Origin: Acetobacteraceae bacterium | Lineage (GTDB): Bacteria; Pseudomonadota; Alphaproteobacteria; Acetobacterales; Acetobacteraceae | Length of the DNA: 45,287 nt | NCBI GenBank assembly: GCA_027451405.1 | Contig: DAIDJM010000058.1 | Span: 1 to 45,287 of the forward strand | Reading direction: 5' to 3' | Part shown: in pieces, positions 26,868 through 33,322 of the stretch | How the letters are laid out: every line of letters begins with the position of its first letter | How positions within the stretch are numbered: the stretch's first letter is position 1 | The notes under the pieces: model-generated | Told to the model about the DNA's origin: nothing | Databases searched by the model: none | Seen by the model: only the letters and a program-made list of their open reading frames with translations | Translations under genes and position numbers: made by a program

Positions 26868-26960
26868 GGAGGCGACTGGGGTCTGGTGGCCCCCCTGGTC
26901 TTCAAAACCAGCGGCTCGCCAAACGCGAGCGGTGGGTTCGATTCCCATCCGCCTCCGCCA
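26868..26960 (+). tRNA. selC: tRNA-Sec (UCA anticodon), CCA encoded
   Basis: A 93-base tRNA with the special tRNA-Sec architecture. The long acceptor stem is GGAGGCG paired with CGCCTCC before a G discriminator and encoded CCA. The D-arm is extended (GGGG with CCCC). The anticodon arm CTGGT-CTTCAAA-ACCAG has anticodon TCA. A long variable arm has GCTCGC paired with GCGAGC, and the T-loop is GGTTCGATTCC. It reads UGA as selenocysteine after SelA charging. The gene begins 4 bases downstream of the selB stop, so it is most likely transcribed with selA-selB and released by tRNA processing, unless a promoter lies inside selB. Confidence 0.95.
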
Positions 26961-26976
26961 AGACGGTAGGGGCTTT

Positions 26977-27270
26977 CTACTCCATCTCCGCGATTATTGC
27001 CCGCGAACGCTCGATCTCCGCCCACGGGATCTTCCCGAGCGGAAAATGCCCGGCGATCAGCACGCTGATCACCGCATTGACCTGGTCCAACCGCGATCGG
27101 GCAGCCGGCGAGGCCGCAGCGCCGCCGCATTCCGCGATCCAGTGATCGCGCAGCGCGCATAGACACTGCGTGGCTTTCGAAAATTCGTGGCTGCTTTTTT
27201 CCGGCTTGCGCGTGAGAATATCGTCCAGCGCTTGCCGGGCGCTCAGCGCGAAATCCTCACTCCGCGGCAT
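26977..27270 (-). CDS. Small protein coupled to the formate dehydrogenase alpha subunit, function unknown
   Basis: A 97-residue, soluble, largely helical protein without recognised domain (MPRSEDFALSARQALDDILT, ending RSRAIIAEME). It has three cysteines (two in TQCLCALRDHW, one in IAECGGAA). ATG 27270 overlaps the last 14 bases of the fdh alpha gene on the same strand, so it is almost certainly co-translated with it. A role as maturation chaperone or accessory subunit of the formate dehydrogenase is inferred from position only. It does not match FdhD, FdhE or the short delta subunit of NAD-linked enzymes by anything visible. Confidence 0.7.
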   Translation of the reverse strand: MPRSEDFALSARQALDDILTRKPEKSSHEFSKATQCLCALRDHWIAECGGAAASPAARSRLDQVNAVISVLIAGHFPLGKIPWAEIERSRAIIAEME

Positions 27271-30200
27271 GAGGCCTCCTCTGCCATCGTTGCTGACGCC
27301 CCGGGCGGATGTTGCAAGTGATCGCCTTCGTGGTGTGAATGCTGGTGTTGGCGTCGCCATAGATCGCAAGCAATGCGTTGGCTGGGGCACCGCGCGCGTA
27401 TCCATCCCAGCCGAATACCCAAGGCATGCCGAGCTGATAAATCGTACGCCCGGCAACCTGGAGGGGTCGGAGCCGATCCGTCACCATCGCGCGCACCTCG
27501 ATCTCGCCGCGCATCGTCGAAAGCGTGGTCCAGCCGAGATGCTCGATGCCAAGTTCCCGCGCGAGCTCGGTCGGCACCTCGACGAAGGCTTCGGGCTGCA
27601 ACTCTGCGGTATGCGGCGACACCCGCGACGGGATGCCGCCGCAATGCAGTTCGGTCAACCGGAACGTCGTGAACACATAGGGAAACCGTGGATCCTCCGG
27701 CGGATTATATTCATTGCCCGGCCGTTCCCATAGTTTCGCTGTTGGATTATGCTGCTGCGGATAGAGGAGATTGCGCACCGGACTTTCCACCGGCTCGTAA
27801 TGCGTGGGCAGCGGCCCATCGCGCAGGCCGGTCGGCACGAACAGCTGACATTTCCCATCTGCTTCCATGATAAAGGGATCGTCCCCGCCGAGCGCCTCCA
27901 TGCCTGTCGGATGCTTGGACCAGTCGGGGCGCATATCGGGCCGCTTCGTCTTGACGAAGTCGGGGTTGTCAGTCCCAGTCCATTCGGCCTTCGCTTCGTC
28001 CCACCAGACCATTTTCTTCCGCTCGGACCAGGGCTTTCCCGCCGGATCGGCCGAACAACGATTATAAAGCGTCCGGCGATTGGAAGGCCAGGCCCAGGTC
28101 CATTCGAGATGACTGCCGTTCCCGCCCGGCCCATCGGGTACGCGCGACCGTGCACGATTGTCGCCCTCGCCCGGGTAAACCCCGCAATACATCCATCCTC
28201 CGCACGCGGTCGATCCGTCCTCCTTGAGGGTCTGGTAATCGCCAAGCTGTTTGCCGCTTGCGACTTCATAGCCGTTGATCTCGCGCAGAACCGCCTCCGC
28301 ATCGGGTTCGGCATGTTTGCCCCGCACCGGATAATCCCAGGTGAGCGACAATAAGCCCTGATCCCTTGCCTCCCGGCTGCCCGCGTAGAGTTCGCGCAGG
28401 CGCCGCCCGAGATGATAGACGAACCAGAGATCGGAACGGCTATCGCCCGCGGGTTCCAGGACTTTGTCGTGCCATTGCACGAGCCGGCTTGTGTTCGTGA
28501 AACTGCCGTCTTTCTCGCCCGGCATGGCGGCGGGCAGGAAAAACACTTCGGTCGGTATTTGCGCCGGCGTAACCTCGCCGCGCTGCACGCGCCTGCCCTT
28601 CTGCCAGAAATCGGCCGTCTCCAGCATGGCGAAGTCGCGTACGACGAGCCAATCAAGCTTGGCAAGTCCAGCTTCGACAAGTTCTGAATTCACCGCACCC
28701 ACGGCCGGGTTCTGACCGAAAATGAATTGGCCTTTGACCACCCCGTCGGCCATCGCCAGCGTCATCGGCAACTGGGAAAGATCGCCGGTAAGCTTCGGCA
28801 CCCAGCCATACCCCCAATCGTTCACCGGCGTGGCTCGGCTCCCGTACCAGGCCTTCAGCAGGCTGACCATGTATTTCGGGAAATTATGCCACCAGCCGGT
28901 GGCCGGTGTTTCTTCCTCGAGGAAGTCCTTCAGCGTCGCATGGTTCTTGAATGCATCCGGCTGCGGAAGATAGGTCGGCAGCATATTATACAGTGTGGGT
29001 ATATCCGTGCTGCCCTGGATGCTCGAATGTCCGCGCAGCGCCTGGATACCGCCCCCCGGCCGTCCGATATTTCCAAGCAGGCCTTGGAGAATCGCGCAGG
29101 CGCGGATGATCTGCACGCCGGTCGTGTGGTGTGTCCAGCCTACTGCGTAACAGAATGTTCCGGTGCGCTCTGGCCCGGAATTGCGAGCGAGCACCTCCGC
29201 CACGCGTAGGAAGGTTTCGCGTGGGCAGCCTGTGATCCGCTCCACCATGTCAGGCGTGTAGCGTACGAAATGCCTGCGCAGTATCTGATACACGCAATTC
29301 GGATGTCGCAGCGTTGGGTCCTTGGGAGGCGGTCCTTTCGACATGCTGTCGGAATCACGGGCGCTTTCACGGCTTTCCGCGTGATGTTCAGCGATCGAGG
29401 ATGGGACTTTCTTTCCTTTATACTGCCAGGTATCGGACGCGTAGTCGCCCTCCGCGACGTTGAAGCCTGAGAACACACCGCCAGTCGTCTCCGGATCCTC
29501 GTAGCCTTCCTCAATGATGTCCGCGATATTTGTGTAGGCCATCGCGAAGTCGCGCCACCACAAATCGTGCTCGAGCATGTGGTGGATCAGCCCGCCGAGG
29601 AACGCGATGTCGCTCCCGGCGCGGATGGGTGCATGAATGTCGCAAAGCGCCGTGGTCCGCGTGAATCGCGGATCGACATGGATCAGGGTTGCCCCGCGCT
29701 GCTTCGCTTCCAGCAGGAAGCGGAACGCGACCGGATGGTTCTCCGCCATATTGGAGCCCATCACGACAAGACAGTCTGCGTTCGCGAGATCCCACAGCGC
29801 CGTCGTGCCGGCCCCGCGCCCGAAGGAGGTGCCCAAACTGGGCACCGAAGAAGAGTGTCAGATGCGCGCCTGGTTTTCGATGTTGACGACGCCGAGACCA
29901 CCCCCGAGTAATTTCTTGATGAGGTAATTCTCCTCATTGTCCATCGTCGCCCCGCCGAGCGACCCGATGGCGAGCGTGTGATTGACCGCCCGGCCGCCCG
30001 GCAAAGCCTCGACGAATGTGTCGTCGCGAGTCTTCTTCACGCGATGCGCGATCCGTTCCATTGCCCACTCGAGGGACCGGCTTTCCCAGCGATCGGAATG
30101 CGGAGCCCGGTAGAGCACCTGGTTGATTCGCTGAGGCGAAAGAAGCATCCCCAGCGTTCCAGCCCCTTTCGGGCAAAGCGTCCCTTGGTTGACCGGACTG

Positions 30201-30454
30201 CGCGGATCACCCTCGATGTGCAGCGGCTTGCCATCTTTCGCATAAATGAGCTGGCTACAGCCGACCGCACAGAACGGACAAATGCTGGTGCCGATCGTAT
30301 CGGCCTCCTTGAGCCTCGGCCGCAATCCCGCCGAAAGGCGGCTCTTCGCCGCTTCCGCCATGACGCTCTGACCCGCAAGCTGACGGGGAACCGACCAATC
30401 CGTCAAAAACTCCGTGACCCGCTCTGTCACGCTTTTGCGAAGTTTTCTGGCCAT
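27257..30454 (-). CDS. fdoG: Formate dehydrogenase, selenocysteine-containing molybdopterin alpha subunit (UGA read as Sec199)
   Basis: A 1065-residue selenoprotein when TGA 29860-29858 is read as Sec. Residues on both sides of the UGA (VNIENQARI, then HSSSVPSLGTSFGRG) match the family sequence around Sec196 of E. coli FdnG. The N-terminal [4Fe-4S] ligands are C59-x2-C62-x3-C66 and C94 (LCPKGAG). Formate dehydrogenase-N/O hallmarks follow: VDPRFTRTTALCDIHAPIR, YAVGWTHHTTGVQ, ALRGHSSIQGSTD and WAWPSNRRTLYNRCSAD. It oxidises formate to CO2 and passes electrons to the beta subunit. The first 50 residues show neither a twin-arginine motif nor a hydrophobic leader, unlike exported FdnG/FdoG. ATG 30454 has GGGAG upstream. 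The gene is divergent from the beta subunit operon, an unusual layout. Confidence 0.95.
29828..29846 (-). promoter_or_regulatory. Bacterial SECIS hairpin in the formate dehydrogenase mRNA
   Basis: In the mRNA, GGUGCCC and GGGCACC form a perfect 7-bp stem with the 5-base loop AGUUU. The stem begins 11 bases after the in-frame UGA (29860-29858), matching the spacing known for the minimal SelB-binding hairpin of E. coli fdhF. The G and U in the loop are the kind of bases SelB contacts. The hairpin lies within the coding sequence (codons for VPSLGT), as bacterial SECIS elements do. Confidence 0.85.
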
Positions 30455-30565
30455 CCACTCGCTCCCAGCACGCCGGGACAACGCACCGCTGGTGTCGCAC
30501 GTTCCCGCCGCTGCAACCCGAAACCGTTCCCGAGGTTCTCCTCCCAACGTGCGGCAGGTGCTCTT

Positions 30566-30790
30566 ATGGTCCAAACTGTGGAAGGCATGGTAACGATTGT
30601 CCAGGAGAGTCGCTTTCAGCTCATCGACGATGACGGCGTCGCCCACCTCTTCCTGCTCAGCCGCCACGCCGCCGCCGAGCCCGCGGACCTTGCGCCCCTG
30701 CAGCACCGCCAGACCCGCATCCGAGTGCATTACCGCAAAGCCCGCAATCTGATCGGGCAGATGGCGTCCTCAATCGGCGTGCTAGACTGA
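30566..30790 (+). CDS. Small conserved-looking protein at head of formate dehydrogenase beta operon
   Basis: A 74-residue protein, MVQTVEGMVTIVQESRFQLI at the N terminus, then DDDGVAHLFLLSRHAAAEPADLAPL and a basic segment (RIRVHYRKARNLI) ending MASSIGVLD. The alternating hydrophobic pattern suggests a small beta-barrel, OB-like; this is a reading of the sequence, not a domain hit. Its TGA (30788-30790) overlaps ATG 30790 of the beta subunit, so it is translationally coupled to it. ATG 30587 is an alternative start. I believe similar small ORFs occur next to other formate dehydrogenases, but I cannot verify this here. Function unknown. Confidence 0.7.
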   Translation: MVQTVEGMVTIVQESRFQLIDDDGVAHLFLLSRHAAAEPADLAPLQHRQTRIRVHYRKARNLIGQMASSIGVLD

Positions 30791-31677
30791 TGGAAATGCA
30801 CCCCCGTGTGCGTGAACAGACGCGATCGGAATTCGACACGCTCATTCCCGACGAGTCGGAGCTTACCGCGAACGTGCGTATCGAGCCCGGCCGAGCCTAT
30901 GGTTTCTTCACGGACACGACGGTCTGCATCGGCTGCAAGGCCTGTGAAGTCGCCTGCAAGGAATGGAATAACCTGCCTGCCGACAATATCGGCCTGACCG
31001 GCGAGAGCTACGATAATACAGGAGCCCTTTCAGCCAATACCTGGCGCCATGTCAGCTTTATCGAAAAACCCGTCCTTCGTCACGACCTGCAGCAACCGTT
31101 TCAAAGCGGCTGGCTGATGATGAGCGACGTGTGCAAGCACTGCCATAATGCCCCCTGCCTCGAAGCGTGCCCCACCGGGGCCATCTTCAAGACCGAATTC
31201 GACACGGTCGTCGTGCAGCAGGACATTTGCAATGGCTGCGGCTATTGCGTTCCCGCCTGCCCGTTCGGCGTGGTGGACGTGAGCAAGGTAGACGGCAAGG
31301 CACACAAATGCACGCTCTGCTACGACCGTCTCAAGGGCGGTCTCGAGCCGGCCTGCGCCAAATCCTGCCCGACGGATTCAATCCAGTTCGGCGAACTCCA
31401 TAAATTGCAGGCGCGGGCGCAAGAGCGGGTTGCCGAATTACACGCGCTCGGCGTCGCCAACGCCTATCTCTACGGCACGCCGGGCGCTGCCGGCGCCACC
31501 GGCGATCTCCAATATCTCAACGCGTTTTTCCTGCTCACCGACCGCCCCGAGACTTACAATCTGCCGGCAGCGCCCACCCGTCCCGCCAACCGTGTCGCGC
31601 CCGCGCTCACGAGCGGTCTCGCGACCGTGGCGGGACTCGCCGTCGCAGCGCTTGCGCTCTTTGCCCGTCGGTGGTGA
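30790..31677 (+). CDS. fdoH: Formate dehydrogenase beta subunit, four [4Fe-4S] ferredoxin with C-terminal anchor
   Basis: A 295-residue iron-sulfur subunit. The cysteine clusters are CIGCKACEVACKEWN, CKHCHNAPCLEACPTG, CNGCGYCVPACPFG and CTLCYDRLKGGLEPACAKSCP, giving the four-cluster pattern of FdnH/FdoH/HybA. It relays electrons from the alpha subunit to the membrane. A hydrophobic helix at the very C terminus (GLATVAGLAVAALALFARRW) is the expected membrane anchor. The start overlaps the small ORF upstream and the stop is 5 bases before the NrfD-type gene. There is no cleavable signal, as usual for this subunit. Confidence 0.95.
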   Translation: MEMHPRVREQTRSEFDTLIPDESELTANVRIEPGRAYGFFTDTTVCIGCKACEVACKEWNNLPADNIGLTGESYDNTGALSANTWRHVSFIEKPVLRHDLQQPFQSGWLMMSDVCKHCHNAPCLEACPTGAIFKTEFDTVVVQQDICNGCGYCVPACPFGVVDVSKVDGKAHKCTLCYDRLKGGLEPACAKSCPTDSIQFGELHKLQARAQERVAELHALGVANAYLYGTPGAAGATGDLQYLNAFFLLTDRPETYNLPAAPTRPANRVAPALTSGLATVAGLAVAALALFARRW

Positions 31678-31682
31678 CCGCA

Positions 31683-32729
31683 ATGGACCTTGCTGATCGC
31701 GCCGACATCGCCCCACCGACACCGGAAGAGCCGCCGCCGGTCCGGCGCCACCCGTCCGAGCCGATGCCGCGCTGGCCGAGCGGCTGGCAGGGCCCAACCT
31801 ATTACGGCCGCGCACAGCTCAAAGCCGCACCTTTCGAAAATGGAGTCGTCGGCGGCTACATCTTTTTCGCCGGCCTTTCCGGCGCATCGGCGCTGTTATC
31901 CACCATCGCCAGCACCGCATCGCCCCGTGCGAGCGCCGCTCTGGAACGCCGCGCGCGTTGGCTCACCCTGCTCGCACCGGTTCTGGGCGCGCCGCTGCTG
32001 ATCTACGACCTGCATACGCCGAAGCGTTTCTACAACATGTTGCGCGTGGCCAAAGGCACGTCGCCGATGTCGATCGGCACGTGGATTCTGTCGGCCTTCT
32101 CCGCCTCTGCGTTCCTCGCTTCCGGTGCCGGATGGTGGGGCGATCGCCGCCCGAACCGGCGCGGCTGGCGTCGTCTCTCCACCCTTGCGCGCTGGTCCTC
32201 GGCACTCGCCGGCGCGGGACTTTCCACCTACACGGCGGCCCTGTTGTCGGCAACGAGCACGCCGCTCTGGGCAGCCGCCCCGCGCTCGCTCGCGGCCCGA
32301 TTCGGCGCGTCCTCGATGGCTACCGGAGCGGCTTCGTTGGCTCTCGGACAGCGCGGCCGCACGCGGCGCAATCTCGATGCCATCACCGCCGCCGCGCTCG
32401 CGGCGGAACTGACCGCCACGCTGGTCTCGCATCACCGCTACAGCAGGAGCGGCATCGCCGGCGCCTTCCAAACTCCCTGGGGTAGGCTTGAGGAAGGCGG
32501 CGCAACCGCTCTCGGCCTGGTGGCCCCGCTCGCCATGTATGGCGCGACCCTCGCCCGCGGCGGCCGCTCGCCTCTGCCGGCGCTCGCGACACTCGCCGGC
32601 AGCCTGCTGTTCCGCATCTCGATCATGGGCGTCGGCGACGTCTCGGCCCGCGATCCGGAGCTCAGCTTCCGCTTCGCGCAACCCGACAATCTGCCGGGTG
32701 CCCACTCCCCCTCTCGCGCATCCGGCTGA
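31683..32729 (+). CDS. NrfD/PsrC-type polytopic membrane subunit
   Basis: A 348-residue protein with a proline-rich cytoplasmic N terminus (about 40 residues) and eight or so hydrophobic segments. GPTYYGRAQLKAAPFENGVVGGYIFFAGLSG, LLIYDLHTPKRFYNMLRVAKGTSPMSIGTWIL and the C-terminal LLFRISIMGVGDVSARDPELSF are typical NrfD features. NrfD subunits bind quinone without haem and replace the cytochrome b (FdnI/FdoI) of the enterobacterial enzymes. The protein would therefore pass electrons from formate to ubiquinone. ATG 31683 is used; a GTG at 31671 would overlap the beta subunit stop. It is the last certain gene of the operon. Confidence 0.9.
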   Translation: MDLADRADIAPPTPEEPPPVRRHPSEPMPRWPSGWQGPTYYGRAQLKAAPFENGVVGGYIFFAGLSGASALLSTIASTASPRASAALERRARWLTLLAPVLGAPLLIYDLHTPKRFYNMLRVAKGTSPMSIGTWILSAFSASAFLASGAGWWGDRRPNRRGWRRLSTLARWSSALAGAGLSTYTAALLSATSTPLWAAAPRSLAARFGASSMATGAASLALGQRGRTRRNLDAITAAALAAELTATLVSHHRYSRSGIAGAFQTPWGRLEEGGATALGLVAPLAMYGATLARGGRSPLPALATLAGSLLFRISIMGVGDVSARDPELSFRFAQPDNLPGAHSPSRASG

Positions 32730-32766
32730 ACGATTCTATGACCGGAGTGCAGGCTCCGGAGCGAAC

Positions 32767-33174
32767 ATGACCGACGCCGTCCGCGATCTCATCGCCGCCT
32801 ACTACGACGCCTTCAACAGCGGTGACCGCGCGGGCATGCTCGCGCTGCTCACCGACGACATCATCCACGACATCAATCAAGGTGCCCGCGAAATCGGCCG
32901 CGACCGCTTCGGCGCTTTTCTTGCGCATATGGACCATTGCTACACGGAACGCCTCTCCGACATCACGATTCTCACCGACCAGAGCGGGCAGCGCGCCGCA
33001 GCTGAGTTTGTCGTGCACGGCACTTATCGCGCCACGGATGCCGATCTGCCGCCAGCCCACGGCCAGACCTACGTCCTGCCGGCCGGTGCTTTCTTCGAGA
33101 TCCGTGAAGGACGCATCGCCCGCCTGACCAACTTCTATAATCTCCAGGATTGGCTGCGTCAGGTCGGCGCCTGA
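32767..33174 (+). CDS. NTF2-like / SnoaL-type protein
   Basis: A 135-residue single-domain protein of the NTF2 fold (ketosteroid isomerase-like). It begins MTDAVRDLIAAYYDAFNSGD, the standard first helix. LLTDDIIHDINQG, REIGRDRFGAFLAHMDHC and a closing strand FFEIREGRIARLTNFYNLQDWL follow. The family includes isomerases, polyketide cyclases and ligand-binding proteins of unknown role, so no reaction is assigned. It follows the NrfD gene by 37 bases and may be transcribed with it. Its stop is 10 bases from the convergent ccoS stop. Confidence 0.85.
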   Translation: MTDAVRDLIAAYYDAFNSGDRAGMLALLTDDIIHDINQGAREIGRDRFGAFLAHMDHCYTERLSDITILTDQSGQRAAAEFVVHGTYRATDADLPPAHGQTYVLPAGAFFEIREGRIARLTNFYNLQDWLRQVGA

Positions 33175-33184
33175 CTCTCCCGTT

Positions 33185-33322
33185 TCAATCGTCGAACAGA
33201 ACCCGGTGTGCCGCCCCCTCCAGATCCTCGTATTGGCCACTCCGCAGTGACCACAAAAACCCCACAAGCCCCAGCGCACCGAGGCACAGACTGATCGCCA
33301 TCAGCGCAAACAAAATCGTCAC
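33185..33322 (-). CDS. ccoS: cbb3 oxidase assembly protein CcoS
   Basis: A 45-residue single-spanning membrane protein starting at GTG 33322, which overlaps the ccoI stop by 4 bases. The transmembrane helix is FALMAISLCLGALGLVGFLW, followed by the family's SLRSGQYEDLEGAAHRVLFDD tail, where the GQ(Y/F)DDLEG-type motif is diagnostic. CcoS is needed for cofactor insertion into the cbb3 oxidase. It is the last gene of the ccoNOQP-GHIS cluster. Confidence 0.92.
   Translation of the reverse strand: MTILFALMAISLCLGALGLVGFLWSLRSGQYEDLEGAAHRVLFDD

Noticed and set aside
29858-29860. Nonsense mutation or frameshift pseudogene in formate dehydrogenase alpha
   Set aside because: The UGA lies at the conserved Sec site, both flanking parts stay in the same frame with intact motifs, a SECIS hairpin follows and all sel genes are adjacent.
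29978-30565. Long plus-strand frame upstream of the small FDH-linked ORF
   Set aside because: Most of it is antisense to the formate dehydrogenase alpha N terminus; only the part from 30566 has a coherent protein pattern and a suitable start.
30455-30565. Sigma-54 (-24/-12) promoter in the formate dehydrogenase intergenic region
   Set aside because: No GG-N10-GC arrangement with adequate TGGCAC/TTGC similarity could be found on either strand.
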